From Mesorhizobium sp. M2A.F.Ca.ET.046.03.2.1 (GTDB lineage Bacteria > Pseudomonadota > Alphaproteobacteria > Rhizobiales > Rhizobiaceae), in NCBI RefSeq assembly GCF_003952425.1, contig NZ_CP034449.1, forward strand, positions 6,188,001-6,252,000: DNA of 64,000 nt, written 5' to 3'. Positions 1-8,857 of this stretch are shown here, in pieces. Position 1 is the first letter of the stretch. Each line of letters begins with the position of its first letter. The notes under the pieces were generated by a model. The model was not told the origin of the DNA. It saw only the letters and a list, made by a program, of their open reading frames with translations, and searched no databases. The position numbers and the translations under genes were made by a program.

Positions 1-813
1 ACCTCCGATGTCGACACCGCCACCAAGGGTGCCGGCAGCGACGCGATCTCGGTGAGCGCCGATGTGGCATCGCTGACCGGTTTCCACGACGAGGTGCTTT
101 CCAATCTGAAGCTCGAATACAGCGCGGCCGGATCGCACCTGAACGGGCTCAACGTCACCGCCGCGGCAAGCTCGGGCGCCCCGATCACGATCAACAACAC
201 CACCAGCGAAGGCGGCCGGGTGCTCAGGGTGAAGTCGGCCGACGCCGGCGCGATCCTGCGTTTCCTCAACGTCTACGAGCATATGGAAGGCGGCGCGATC
301 ACGCTCTCGCTCTCGGGCGCCGCCGACGGGCCGATGAAGGGACAGGTGGATGCCCGCAACTTCTATGTCGTCAACGAGCCCAAGCTGGCCTCGATCGTAT
401 CGACCACGCCGGCCGGCGATACGCGCAGCCTGAACGAGGCCGTCAAGGGCAATATCGATACGTCCAGGGTGCAGTTCGAGCGCGGCTTCGCCGAGATCGA
501 CAAGGGGTCCGGCTATCTGAGGCTGGCGAACGGCCTGCTGCGCGGTCCACGTATCGGCACGACCTTCCAGGGAACGCTCTATGATCCGAACAACAACATG
601 GACATGACCGGCACCTTCATGCCGGTCTACGGGCTGAACCGGATCTTCGGCGAATTGCCGCTGTTCGGGCCGCTCCTTGGCAACGGACGCGACCGTGGCC
701 TGATTGGCGTCACCTACCGCCTGCGCGGCAATGCCAACAAGCCGACCCTCAACGTCAATCCGCTGTCGGTGGTGGCGCCGGGTATATTCCGCTCGATCTT
801 CGAATATAGGTAA
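1..813 (+). CDS. AsmA/DUF3971-like protein, C-terminal part
   Basis: The reading frame is open from the first base and stops with TAA at 811-813, so only the last 270 or so residues are in the window. The visible part looks like the AsmA-like C-terminal region of large envelope proteins (DUF3971/YhdP type): alternating hydrophobic and polar beta-strand patterning, a segment with RGPRIGTTFQGTLYDP, then MTGTFMPVYGLNRIFGELP and a terminal NVNPLSVVAPGIFRSIFEY. This C-terminal block is typical of the rhizobial family members that sit beside tyrS. Such proteins are thought to help carry phospholipids to, or keep them in, the outer membrane. The family call rests on remembered sequence patterns. The missing N-terminus should hold the membrane anchor. 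Confidence 0.75.
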   Translation, partial: TSDVDTATKGAGSDAISVSADVASLTGFHDEVLSNLKLEYSAAGSHLNGLNVTAAASSGAPITINNTTSEGGRVLRVKSADAGAILRFLNVYEHMEGGAITLSLSGAADGPMKGQVDARNFYVVNEPKLASIVSTTPAGDTRSLNEAVKGNIDTSRVQFERGFAEIDKGSGYLRLANGLLRGPRIGTTFQGTLYDPNNNMDMTGTFMPVYGLNRIFGELPLFGPLLGNGRDRGLIGVTYRLRGNANKPTLNVNPLSVVAPGIFRSIFEYR

Positions 814-845
814 CCTTGATCCCGAAAAGCGGCCTCCGGTTTTCT

Positions 846-877
846 GGAAGGACGGCGATCGGGAAGGACGGCGATCG
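846..877. repeat. 16-bp tandem duplication between the AsmA-like gene and tyrS
   Basis: GGAAGGACGGCGATCG occurs twice head to tail (846-861 and 862-877). It lies in the short gap between two convergent genes, directly after a sequence resembling the dispersed motif found at 2215-2310 (GATC, AAAAG, TCCGGTTTT). It is probably a replication-slippage duplication in a non-coding spacer. Confidence 0.8.
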
Positions 878-892
878 AGAAGGCGCGGCCGA

Positions 893-2146
893 TCAGATCG
901 GCCGCACCAGCACGTGTTTCTTCTTGCCGAGCGAGAGCTTCACCACGCCTTCCGGGCCGAGGTCCAGGGACGTGACGATGCGCCGGTCGTCGGTCAAGGG
1001 CTGATCGTTGATGCGCACCGCGCCGCCCTGGATATGCCGGCGCGCTTCGCCGTTCGAGCCGGCCAGCCCAGCTGTTACGAACAGCGCCAGGATGCCGATC
1101 CCGGCTTCGAGGTCCGATTTGGCGACTTCGACGCTGGGCAGCGTGTCGGCGAGCGTGCCTTCCTCGAAGGTCTTGCGCGCTGTCTCGCTTGCCATCTCGG
1201 CCGCCTCGCGGCCGTGCAGCATGGCCGTGATCTCGGTGGCGAGGATTTTCTTCGCCTCATTGATTTCCGAGCCGCCGAGCTTTTCCAGCCGCGCCACCTC
1301 GTCCAGCGGCAGCGTGGTGTAAAGCTTCAAGAAGCGGCCGACATCGGCGTCCTCGGTGTTGCGCCAGTACTGCCAGAATTCGTAGGGGCTCAGCATGTCG
1401 CCGTCGAGCCAGACTGCGCCCGAGGCCGACTTGCCCATCTTGGCGCCGGACGAGGTGGTGAGCAGCGGCGTGGTCATGGCGAAGAGCTGTACGCCCTCCA
1501 TGCGGTGGCCGAGGTCGATGCCGTTGACGATGTTGCCCCACTGGTCCGAGCCGCCCATCTGCAGCCGGCAGCCGACGCGCTTGTAGAGCTCGACGAAGTC
1601 GTAGGCCTGCAGGATCATGTAGTTGAACTCAAGGAAGGACAGCGACTGCTCGCGGTCGAGCCTGAGCTTCACGCTATCGAAGGCGAGCATGCGGTTGACG
1701 GAGAAGTGCCGGCCGACGTCGCGCAGGAAGTTGACGTAGTTGATCTCCATCAGCCAGTCGGCGTTGTTGACCATGACTGCGTCGCCGGGGCCGTTGCCGA
1801 ACTTCAGGTAAGGCGCGAAATTGCGGCGGATGCCGACGAGATTGTCCTCGATGTCCTGCGGGGTGAGCAGCTTGCGCGCTTCGTCCTTGAAGGACGGGTC
1901 GCCGATCATCGAGGTGCCGCCGCCCATCAGCGCGATCGGACGGTGGCCGGTCTGCTGCAGCCAATGCAGCATCATGATCTGGATCAGCGATCCCGCATGC
2001 AGACTCCGGGCGGTGGCGTCGAAGCCGATATAGGCGCTTACCGTTTCCTTGGCGAAAAGCTGGTCGAGGGCGGATTCGTCCGAAATCTGGTGGATGAAAC
2101 CGCGCTCGCTCATGATGCGCAGGAAATCGGATTTGAAGGCGGACAT
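893..2146 (-). CDS. tyrS: Tyrosyl-tRNA synthetase
   Basis: Class I aminoacyl-tRNA synthetase that charges tRNA-Tyr in the cytoplasm. The 417-aa protein has the HIGH-equivalent SLHAGS near residue 47, the tyrosine pocket and dimer segment [12 protein letters not shown], a KMSKS-type loop ([10 protein letters not shown]) and a C-terminal S4-like RNA-binding region ending in [10 protein letters not shown]. Length fits bacterial TyrRS. I chose the ATG at 2146 because the bases just upstream on the minus strand read AGGAAG about seven bases before it and the protein then begins [10 protein letters not shown] start at 2212 is in frame but adds a low-complexity, non-conserved tail. It converges with the AsmA-like gene, with only about 80 bases between the two stops. 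Confidence 0.95.
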   Translation of the reverse strand: MSAFKSDFLRIMSERGFIHQISDESALDQLFAKETVSAYIGFDATARSLHAGSLIQIMMLHWLQQTGHRPIALMGGGTSMIGDPSFKDEARKLLTPQDIEDNLVGIRRNFAPYLKFGNGPGDAVMVNNADWLMEINYVNFLRDVGRHFSVNRMLAFDSVKLRLDREQSLSFLEFNYMILQAYDFVELYKRVGCRLQMGGSDQWGNIVNGIDLGHRMEGVQLFAMTTPLLTTSSGAKMGKSASGAVWLDGDMLSPYEFWQYWRNTEDADVGRFLKLYTTLPLDEVARLEKLGGSEINEAKKILATEITAMLHGREAAEMASETARKTFEEGTLADTLPSVEVAKSDLEAGIGILALFVTAGLAGSNGEARRHIQGGAVRINDQPLTDDRRIVTSLDLGPEGVVKLSLGKKKHVLVRPI

Positions 2147-2214
2147 TTGTTCTTCCTGAGGTCGCCGGGCACTTGGCCATGCTTGATATGAAGGCGCGCG
2201 TTTAGCATCCAAGC

Positions 2215-2310
2215 GCGATCAGCAAAAGTGGTTTCCGGTTTTGCGTCCGATCGCGGTTCAACTGGGCAATCCAGCGATCAGCAAAAGTGGTTCCGGTTTT
2301 GCGTCCGGTC
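2215..2310. repeat. Two copies of a dispersed short palindromic repeat
   Basis: Two near-identical units lie in direct orientation, at 2215-2254 and 2274-2310, each running from GCGATCAGCAAAAGTGG through TTCCGGTTTTGCGTCCG. Each can fold, because GCAAAA pairs with TTTTGC across a GTGG/CCGG-rich centre. A related degenerate copy is visible at about 817-838. Similar motifs are scattered through rhizobial intergenic DNA. Here they sit between divergent tyrS and the glycosyltransferase gene, so promoters must lie around or within them. Confidence 0.75.
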
Positions 2311-2430
2311 CCGTGCGGCACCGCTGTCCTTGCCTCACCCATTTTGCTGGCGTAATGAAGCGCCGCGCAAATACAGGCGCCATGCGGCGACGGGGCCATC
2401 CCGCAGTTTCAGATCGGACGAGCTCCCGCG

Positions 2431-4074
2431 ATGAACAGGAACTACATTCTCCTCTTTCTGTTCAGCATCGTCATGACCGTCAGCGGGCTGGCCAGCCTGC
2501 CGCCGGTGGACCGCGACGAATCCCGCTTCGTCCAGGCGACCAAGCAGATGGTCGAGACGGGTGACTATGTCGACATACGCCTGCAGGACGTCACGCGCTA
2601 CAAGAAGCCGATCGGCATCTATTGGCTGCAGTCGGCGGCGGTGGCGCTGAGCGGCGAGGGGGCGGCGGCGCCGATCTGGGTCTATCGCCTGGTCTCGATG
2701 CTGGGCATCGCGATCGCGGTCGTCGGCATCGGCTGGACCGGGACAAAGCTCTTCGGCGCCAATGCCGGGCTCGCTGCCGGCCTGATGATGGCGGCGATCT
2801 TCGCCACCGCCTTCGAGGGACGCGACGCCAAGACCGACGCGATGCTTCTCGCCTGCTGTGTGATCGCGCAGGGCGCGTTGGCCCAGGTCTATATGGCGGC
2901 CAAGCGCAACGAGTCGGTACCCGGGCATCTGCCGTGGATATTCTGGATCGCGCAAGGGTTGGGCATCCTGATCAAGGGCCCGGTTTCGCCACTCTTGTCG
3001 CTGCTCACGGCCGCGGCGCTTATTGCCTTCGACCGCGACTGGCGCTGGCTCACGAAGATGAAGCTGGTGCGCGGCGTCGCGATCGTGCTCGTGATCGTGC
3101 TGCCATGGCTGATCCTCATCACCTGGAAGAGCGGCGGCGCCTTCTTCCAGGAGGCGGTCGGCAAGGACATGCTGAACAAGGTGGCGCAGGGCGAGGAATC
3201 GCACGGCCTGCCGCCCGGCTTCTATATGCTCACCTACTCGCTGTTCATGTGGCCGTTCGGGCTGATCGCGGTCGGCGCCGGGCTGCAGGCGATCAACCGG
3301 TTCTGGGACGATCCGCGCCTGCGCTTCTGCCTGGCCTGGTACATCCCGTTCTGGCTGGTGTTCGAGGCGATCCCGACCAAGCTGCCGCATTATGTGATGC
3401 CGGCCTATCCGGGCATGGCGCTCTTGATCGGCTGGCTGCTCACGCTCCCGGCGGACCAGGCCAACGCGCCGCTGAAGCGCTGGCAGACATGGCTGTGGTG
3501 GGCGACGGCTTTCGGCCTTGCCGTGGTGGCGATCGGTCTTGCGGTGGTCTGCCTTGGCGCGCCGCTCTATCTCGCCAAGACCTTCTCCTGGTGGAGCATA
3601 CCGGCGGCGATCGCCGCTCTTGTCACCGGCTATCTCGCTTTCCCCAGGCAGTTGCAGGTGCCGCTTGGCCGCATCGCCGCGATCGCGGTCGGCGCCGGGA
3701 TCACCTTCAGCCTGCTGTTCGGCGTCATCGCGCCGTCGCTGAAGCCGATCTGGCTTAGCCCCGCGATCAAGACCGCGGTCGACGCCAACCGCCTTTGCGA
3801 GACCACCGTGCTCGCCTCGGCGAAATTCCAGGAGCCGAGCCTGGTCTTCCTGGTCGGCACCAAGACCGTGCTCACCGAGGTCGAGGGCGTGGCGCGGCAT
3901 CTGCTCGACGATCCGTCCTGCGCGCTCGGCCTGGCGCCGATCAAGGACGAGCAGAAGCTTGCCGATGTGCTGACCGCCCAGGGCAAGTCGGCCAAGCGGC
4001 TGACCGAGATCGACGGCATCAACTATTCGTCAGGAGACAAGCTTGCGCTCGGGCTTTACCGGGTGGCGCCGTGA
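2431..4074 (+). CDS. ArnT-like GT39 membrane glycosyltransferase
   Basis: A 547-aa polytopic membrane protein of the PMT/ArnT (GT-C fold) type. It starts with a short hydrophobic helix, followed by the periplasmic-loop signature PPVDRDESRF (about residues 26-35), where the acidic residues act as catalytic or lipid-phosphate-binding groups in this family. Roughly ten further hydrophobic segments follow (for example about residues 85-105, 150-200, 205-228, 260-285 and 330-430), and then a soluble C-terminal domain. Enzymes of this class move a sugar from an undecaprenyl-phosphate carrier onto lipid A or another envelope acceptor. The sugar and acceptor cannot be told from sequence. It lies 47 bases upstream of a PAP2 phosphatase, so both may act on lipid-linked substrates. 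The ATG at 2431 leads straight into the first hydrophobic segment, but I see no strong ribosome site. Confidence 0.85.
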   Translation: MNRNYILLFLFSIVMTVSGLASLPPVDRDESRFVQATKQMVETGDYVDIRLQDVTRYKKPIGIYWLQSAAVALSGEGAAAPIWVYRLVSMLGIAIAVVGIGWTGTKLFGANAGLAAGLMMAAIFATAFEGRDAKTDAMLLACCVIAQGALAQVYMAAKRNESVPGHLPWIFWIAQGLGILIKGPVSPLLSLLTAAALIAFDRDWRWLTKMKLVRGVAIVLVIVLPWLILITWKSGGAFFQEAVGKDMLNKVAQGEESHGLPPGFYMLTYSLFMWPFGLIAVGAGLQAINRFWDDPRLRFCLAWYIPFWLVFEAIPTKLPHYVMPAYPGMALLIGWLLTLPADQANAPLKRWQTWLWWATAFGLAVVAIGLAVVCLGAPLYLAKTFSWWSIPAAIAALVTGYLAFPRQLQVPLGRIAAIAVGAGITFSLLFGVIAPSLKPIWLSPAIKTAVDANRLCETTVLASAKFQEPSLVFLVGTKTVLTEVEGVARHLLDDPSCALGLAPIKDEQKLADVLTAQGKSAKRLTEIDGINYSSGDKLALGLYRVAP

Positions 4075-4121
4075 TGAATAGCCTCGGGCATCGAATGCCC
4101 CTATAGACTCGCGCCAAAGCC

Positions 4122-4991
4122 ATGTCCGCCGCGCCCTTTGCCCTTTACCGCCGCTCGCTCGGCAATTTCCGCGACACGATGTCGATCGTGATGCGACGCT
4201 TTGCCGTGCGGCCGGCGCGCTATCCGCGAATCCTATGGAGCGTCTGGCTCATAGCCTGGGTGCTGCTCATCATTGCGACCTTCCTGCGCCTCGACGCTGG
4301 CGCAGGCGAAATGCGCGGCGAATGGTCACCCGGCTTCGTGCGCTACACCGATTTCTTCACGCAGTTCGGCCTCGGCGGGTGGTACCTCATTCCGTCAGCG
4401 CTCTGCCTCGTCGCCGCCAATCTGACGGATTGGCGCGGCCTGTCCCGGCACGGCCGGATGCTGGTCTACAACTGGACGTGCTTCGCCTTCCTGGTGCTCT
4501 GCGCCGTCGGCCTGTCCGGTCTCGCGGTCAACCTGTTGAAATACGGCATCGGCCGGGCCCGGCCGCTTTATTTCGACAGCTTCGGCGTCCTGTCGCTGCA
4601 TCCTTTCGCCATGGATGCGCGCTTCGCCGGCTTTCCCTCCGGCCATGCCACGACGATGGGTGCGGTGTTCGGCATCCTGCTGCTTTTGTTCCCGCGCCGC
4701 TGGTATATCGCGCTGGCGGTCACCGCCTGCATCGCTTCGACCCGCGTCTTCGTCGGCGCGCATTATCCAAGCGATACGGTTGCGGGCTTCGGCCTAGGGC
4801 TGGCGTTTGCTGTTGCCTCGGGGCTGGTTTTCGCCCGGCTCGGTTTCATCTTCGGCCAGACAAGCGCGAAGCTGCCGGTGCGCAAGCGGACATTCCGGCT
4901 GGCACCCTCCCGCGCGCCGAGAGGCAGGACTTCGATGGCCGGCCCGGTCGAAGGCGGCGAGATCGGCGCCGACCGGACGCCAACCCATTAA
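4122..4991 (+). CDS. PAP2-family lipid phosphatase
   Basis: A membrane phosphatase of the PAP2 superfamily, 289 aa. The three catalytic signatures are present in order: KYGIGRARP (KxxxxxxRP, about residues 139-147), PSGHA (about 172-176) and STRVFVGAHYPSD (SRx5Hx3D type with T for the usual R neighbour, about 205-217). About five to six hydrophobic segments surround them. Family members remove phosphate from undecaprenyl pyrophosphate, phosphatidylglycerol phosphate or lipid A. The neighbouring GT39 enzyme makes an envelope-lipid role plausible but the substrate is open. The N-terminus is uncertain: an internal ATG about 20 codons downstream (MSIVMRRF) could also serve. The C-terminal 40 residues are basic and probably cytoplasmic. 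Confidence 0.85.
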   Translation: MSAAPFALYRRSLGNFRDTMSIVMRRFAVRPARYPRILWSVWLIAWVLLIIATFLRLDAGAGEMRGEWSPGFVRYTDFFTQFGLGGWYLIPSALCLVAANLTDWRGLSRHGRMLVYNWTCFAFLVLCAVGLSGLAVNLLKYGIGRARPLYFDSFGVLSLHPFAMDARFAGFPSGHATTMGAVFGILLLLFPRRWYIALAVTACIASTRVFVGAHYPSDTVAGFGLGLAFAVASGLVFARLGFIFGQTSAKLPVRKRTFRLAPSRAPRGRTSMAGPVEGGEIGADRTPTH

Positions 4992-5018
4992 AGCTCTTCG
5001 ACTGTACAGCTTTCCCGC

Positions 5019-5693
5019 TTAGCGCAGCCGCTTCGGCCGCGGATCCGCGAGTTCGCCGGCGAGGCGCCGGTCGAGATAGTCAGCGCATTCGTGGATCAGC
5101 AACTCGGCGTCATTGGCGAAGAAATGGTTGGCGCCGGGCAGCGTCTTCTGGGTGATGGTGATGCCCTTTTGCGTGTGCAGCTTGTCGACAAGCCCCTGCA
5201 CGTCCTTGGGCGGCGCCACCTTGTCTGCATCGCCATGGATGATCAGGCCGGATGAAGGGCAGGGCGCCAGGAACGAAAAATCATAGGTGTTGGGCTGCGG
5301 CGCCACCGAGATGAAGCCCTCGATCTCCGGCCGGCGCATCAGAAGCTGCATGCCGATCCACGAGCCGAAGGAATAGCCGGCGACCCAGCAGCTTTTCGAA
5401 TCTGGATGCAGCGACTGCACCCAGTCGAGCGCCGCAGCCGCGTCCGACAATTCGCCGGTGCCGTGGTCGAACTCGCCCTGGCTGCGGCCGATGCCGCGGA
5501 AATTGAAGCGCAGCACAGTGAAATCGCGCTTTTGGAACATGTAGAAGAGGTCGTAGACGATCTTGTTGTTCATCGTGCCGCCGAATTGCGGGTGCGGATG
5601 CAGCACAATGGCGATCGGGGCGCTCTTTTCCTTCGAGGGCTGATAACGTCCCTCCAGGCGACCAGCCGGACCGGCGAAAATGACCTCAGGCAT
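5019..5693 (-). CDS. Alpha/beta hydrolase (dienelactone-hydrolase-like)
   Basis: A 224-aa cytoplasmic alpha/beta hydrolase of the small group often annotated as alpha/beta superfamily hydrolase. It carries HPHPQFGGTMNNKIV near the N-terminus (oxyanion region), FRGIGRSQGEFDHG, the nucleophile elbow GYSFGSW, an acidic stretch around HGDADKVAPP and a late His in GANHFF. The ATG at 5693 is preceded by a GGAG-type ribosome site (GTGGAG, spacing 6). An upstream in-frame extension to 5825 would run through the regulatory region of the divergent suf operon and is unlikely. The substrate is unknown. The conserved placement next to suf is common in rhizobia but gives no functional link. Confidence 0.85.
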   Translation of the reverse strand: MPEVIFAGPAGRLEGRYQPSKEKSAPIAIVLHPHPQFGGTMNNKIVYDLFYMFQKRDFTVLRFNFRGIGRSQGEFDHGTGELSDAAAALDWVQSLHPDSKSCWVAGYSFGSWIGMQLLMRRPEIEGFISVAPQPNTYDFSFLAPCPSSGLIIHGDADKVAPPKDVQGLVDKLHTQKGITITQKTLPGANHFFANDAELLIHECADYLDRRLAGELADPRPKRLR

Positions 5694-5777
5694 AAAATAC
5701 TCCACGTGGCATATGAATGCGCTAGCCCGGAACTCTTTCGGCCCTAACTGTCCTGCGGCCCCAAACCTTCTGTGGCC

Positions 5778-5806
5778 TTGACGCCGGGCGAGCGTCTTCC
5801 TAGAAG
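5778..5806 (+). promoter_or_regulatory. Candidate suf promoter
   Basis: TTGACG (5778-5783), a 17-base spacer, then TAGAAG (5801-5806). The -35 match is good and the -10 match is four of six. It would start a transcript around 5813, within the dyad described next and about 150 bases before the first suf coding region. This is pattern matching only. Confidence 0.4.
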
Positions 5807-5808
5807 CT

Positions 5809-5829
5809 AGTTTAGAATTGTTCAAAACT
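5809..5829. promoter_or_regulatory. Candidate Irr box (iron control element) upstream of the suf operon
   Basis: The sequence AGTTTAGAA, TTG, TTCAAAACT forms a dyad of nine-base arms with one mismatch and a three-base centre. It resembles the rhizobial iron control element bound by Irr (core TTTAGAA, three bases, TTCTAAA, as I recall it). It lies between the divergent hydrolase gene and the first suf gene, right where a transcript from the candidate promoter at 5778-5806 would begin, which suits repression. Control of suf by Irr and RirA is known in Agrobacterium. I saw no clear RirA IRO box. Confidence 0.6.
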
Positions 5830-5960
5830 GGGAGGCCGAAACCCGATGGTCCGGCCGCCCGCGCCGCAAGCCGGGTAAATAGGACGGCTTGCCTTGCAAT
5901 TTCAAGGAAATAACGCGCTATCCTCGCGGGATAGTTGGCGGAAGGACGAACTGAGCGAAA

Positions 5961-7121
5961 ATGGCCGCAACCCGCGCCTATCTCGACTACAACGCCAGCG
6001 CGCCGCTCATTGCGGAAGCGCGGGCGGCGATGGTCGCTGCGCTCGATGCCGCCAACCCATCATCGGTCCACACCGAGGGCCGCGCCGCGCGCCGGCTGGT
6101 CGAGGACGCGCGCCGCGACGTGGCGCGGCTGGTCAACGCCAGGCCCGAGCATGTCGTGTTCACCTCCGGCGCCACCGAGGCCTCCTCGACGCTGCTTACG
6201 CCGGACTGGCAGATGGGGCGCGGCGCCATCCGCATGAGCCATCTCTATGTCTCTGAGGCCGACCATCCCTGCGTCCTCAATGGCGGGCGCTTCGCGCCGG
6301 CGCAGGTGACGAGGATCGGCGTTGACAGCAACGGCATCGCCGATATCGAGGCGCTTGCCGCTGCGCTTGCCCAGCATGACAAGACAGCCGGCCTGCCGCT
6401 GGTGGCGATCCACGCCGCCAATAACGAGACTGGTGTCGTCCAGCCGGTGGGGCGCATCGCCGACATCGTCAAGGCCGCCGGCGGGGTGCTGGTTGTCGAC
6501 GCCGTGCAGGCCGCCGGGCGGATTCCGCTCGATATGTCAGACCCTTATGCCGATTACCTGATCCTGTCCTCGCACAAGATCGGCGGTCCCAAAGGCGTCG
6601 GCGCGATCGTCGCCGCGTCCGACCTGATGATGCCGCGGCCGCTGGTCAATGGCGGCGGCCAGGAGAAGGGCCATCGCGCCGGGACGGAAAACGTTGCCGG
6701 GATCGCCGGTTTCGGCGCCGCCGCGCGGGCAGCGCTTGCCGGCCTCGGCAATATGGACGCCATCGCGCGCCGGCGCGACGAGGTCGAAGCCATCGTGACC
6801 GAACTGGCGCCGGACGCGGAAATCTTCGGAAATGGCGCTCAGAGGCTTGCCAACACGACATTCTTCGCTATTCCCGGCGTCAAGGCCGAGACGGCGCAGA
6901 TCGCTTTCGATCTTGCCGGCGTCGCGCTGTCGGCGGGTTCGGCCTGCTCATCGGGAAAGGTCGGGCCAAGCCATGTGCTGAAGGCCATGGGCCATGGCGA
7001 CAGCCTGGGCGCCTTGCGCGTGTCGATCGGCCGCGCGACCGGCGCCGAGGATATCGAGGCCTTCCGGGCCGGGCTGGCGGGCATCGTCGTGCGCCGGGCG
7101 GGTAAGGAAGAAGCCGCCTGA
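5961..7121 (+). CDS. sufS2: Cysteine desulfurase, class I (NifS/IscS-like), first suf gene
   Basis: PLP enzyme that removes sulfur from L-cysteine and carries it as a persulfide for Fe-S assembly. The 386-aa protein begins AYLDYNASAPL and has the PLP lysine in LSSHKIGGPKG (K206) and the active-site cysteine in SAGSACSSGK (C329). The SSGK loop is that of class I (IscS/NifS) rather than SufS. It matches the sufS2 gene that heads the suf operon in Agrobacterium and relatives. The symbol is borrowed from there. The next gene, sufB, is 190 bases downstream, a larger gap than elsewhere in the operon, so an internal promoter is possible. The ATG at 5961 has GAGCGA upstream, a modest ribosome site. 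Confidence 0.92.
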   Translation: MAATRAYLDYNASAPLIAEARAAMVAALDAANPSSVHTEGRAARRLVEDARRDVARLVNARPEHVVFTSGATEASSTLLTPDWQMGRGAIRMSHLYVSEADHPCVLNGGRFAPAQVTRIGVDSNGIADIEALAAALAQHDKTAGLPLVAIHAANNETGVVQPVGRIADIVKAAGGVLVVDAVQAAGRIPLDMSDPYADYLILSSHKIGGPKGVGAIVAASDLMMPRPLVNGGGQEKGHRAGTENVAGIAGFGAAARAALAGLGNMDAIARRRDEVEAIVTELAPDAEIFGNGAQRLANTTFFAIPGVKAETAQIAFDLAGVALSAGSACSSGKVGPSHVLKAMGHGDSLGALRVSIGRATGAEDIEAFRAGLAGIVVRRAGKEEAA

Positions 7122-7311
7122 CGGCGGCGAAGACGAATTCAGGCCCTGCGGCCTGGTAGAGTGGTGCGTTTTGTCCTGGCCGGGTGAATTTCCGGCGGAT
7201 ACGCACTATATGGAGCTTACTCCGCTGCGCACCCCTGCCGGGATGCGATCACAGCGGTGCCATAGTTTGAAAACTGCCGGGCCTTGACCCCGGCGTGGAT
7301 GGAGAACGCTT

Positions 7312-8832
7312 ATGCCTGCTGTGCAGGAGACGATCGATCGAGTCCGAAAGATCGACGTCGACCAGTATAAATACGGATTCCAGACAGAGATCGAGATGGA
7401 CAAGGCCCCGAAGGGCCTGAGCGAGGACATCATTCGCTTCATCTCGGCCAAGAAGGATGAGCCGGACTGGATGCTGGAATGGCGTCTGGGGGCCTATCGC
7501 CGCTGGCTGACGCTGGAAGAGCCGACCTGGGCGCGCGTCCACTATCCGAAGATCGACTTCCAGGACATCTATTACTACGCCGCGCCGAAGAGCACGCCGG
7601 GGCCGAAGTCGCTGAGCGAAGTCGACCCTGAACTGCTCAAGGTCTATGAAAAGCTCGGCATTCCGCTCAAGGAGCAGGAAATCCTGGCCGGCGTGCAGAA
7701 GCTCGCGGCGGTGGACGAGGAAGCGGAGATAGGCGACAACGTCTACAAGTCCGGCCGCGTCGCGGTCGACGCCGTGTTCGATTCGGTTTCCGTGGTCACC
7801 ACCTTCAAGGAAGAGCTCGCCAAGGCGGGCGTCATCTTCTGCTCGATCTCGGAAGCGATCCGCGAGCATTCGGAACTGGTCAAGAAATATCTCGGCTCCG
7901 TGGTGCCGACCTCGGACAATTTTTACGCGACGTTGAACTCGGCCGTGTTCACCGACGGTTCCTTCGTCTTCGTGCCGAAGGGCGTGCGCTGCCCGATGGA
8001 ATTGTCGACCTATTTCCGCATCAACGAGAAGAACACCGGCCAGTTCGAGCGCACGCTGATCATCGCCGAGGAGGGGGCTTACGTCTCCTATCTCGAAGGC
8101 TGCACGGCGCCGCAGCGCGACGAGAACCAGCTGCATGCGGCGGTGGTCGAGTTGATCGCGCTCGACGATGCCGAGATCAAATATTCAACGGTGCAGAACT
8201 GGTATCCCGGCGACGCCGAGGGCAAGGGCGGCATCTACAATTTCGTCACCAAGCGCGGCGACTGCCGCGGCGACCGCTCGAAGATCTCGTGGACGCAGGT
8301 CGAGACGGGTTCGGCCATCACCTGGAAATATCCGAGCTGCATCCTGCGCGGCGACGATTCCTCGGGCGAGTTCTATTCGATCGCGGTGTCGAACGGCTAT
8401 CAGCAGGTCGATAGCGGCACCAAGATGATCCATCTCGGCAAGAACACGTCGAGCCGCATCATCTCCAAGGGCATCGCCGCCGGCTTCTCGCAGAACACCT
8501 ATCGCGGCCAGGTCTCGGCGCACCGCAAGGCGGCCAACGCGCGCAACTTCACCAATTGCGACTCGCTTTTGATCGGCGACCAGTGCGGCGCGCACACCGT
8601 GCCTTACATGGAAGCCAAGAACGCGACGGCGAAGTTCGAGCACGAGGCGACGACGTCGAAGATTTCCGAGGACCAGAAGTTCTACGTCATGCAGCGCGGC
8701 ATCCCCGAAGAGGAAGCGATCGCGCTGATCGTCAACGGCTTCGTCAAGGATGTCATCCAGCAGCTGCCGATGGAGTTCGCCGTCGAGGCGCAGAAGCTGA
8801 TCGGCATCAGCCTCGAGGGTTCGGTCGGCTGA
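7312..8832 (+). CDS. sufB: Fe-S cluster scaffold subunit SufB
   Basis: Subunit of the SufBC2D scaffold complex on which [Fe-S] clusters are built before transfer to apo-proteins in the cytoplasm. The 506-aa protein has the expected length and ordered hallmarks: N-terminal [17 protein letters not shown], central beta-helix region with [23 protein letters not shown], the cysteine-containing [13 protein letters not shown] and [17 protein letters not shown], and a C-terminal helical region. GGAG lies nine bases before the ATG at 7312. The intergenic stretch upstream (7122-7311) holds a small AT-rich motif at about 7263 but no match I would call an operator. Confidence 0.97.
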   Translation: MPAVQETIDRVRKIDVDQYKYGFQTEIEMDKAPKGLSEDIIRFISAKKDEPDWMLEWRLGAYRRWLTLEEPTWARVHYPKIDFQDIYYYAAPKSTPGPKSLSEVDPELLKVYEKLGIPLKEQEILAGVQKLAAVDEEAEIGDNVYKSGRVAVDAVFDSVSVVTTFKEELAKAGVIFCSISEAIREHSELVKKYLGSVVPTSDNFYATLNSAVFTDGSFVFVPKGVRCPMELSTYFRINEKNTGQFERTLIIAEEGAYVSYLEGCTAPQRDENQLHAAVVELIALDDAEIKYSTVQNWYPGDAEGKGGIYNFVTKRGDCRGDRSKISWTQVETGSAITWKYPSCILRGDDSSGEFYSIAVSNGYQQVDSGTKMIHLGKNTSSRIISKGIAAGFSQNTYRGQVSAHRKAANARNFTNCDSLLIGDQCGAHTVPYMEAKNATAKFEHEATTSKISEDQKFYVMQRGIPEEEAIALIVNGFVKDVIQQLPMEFAVEAQKLIGISLEGSVG

Positions 8833-8857
8833 CCGCAAAATTATTCAGGAAGAAACT

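Noticed and set aside
704..2191. 495-codon plus-strand frame opposite tyrS
   Set aside because: Low-complexity, no family resemblance, and fully explained by tyrS on the other strand.
2335..3900. 521-codon minus-strand frame opposite the GT39 gene
   Set aside because: Composition-driven shadow. The plus-strand membrane protein has clear family motifs.
7255..7285. Second iron box before sufB (TAGTTTGAAAACTG)
   Set aside because: The arms do not form a proper dyad and lack the TTAGAA core.
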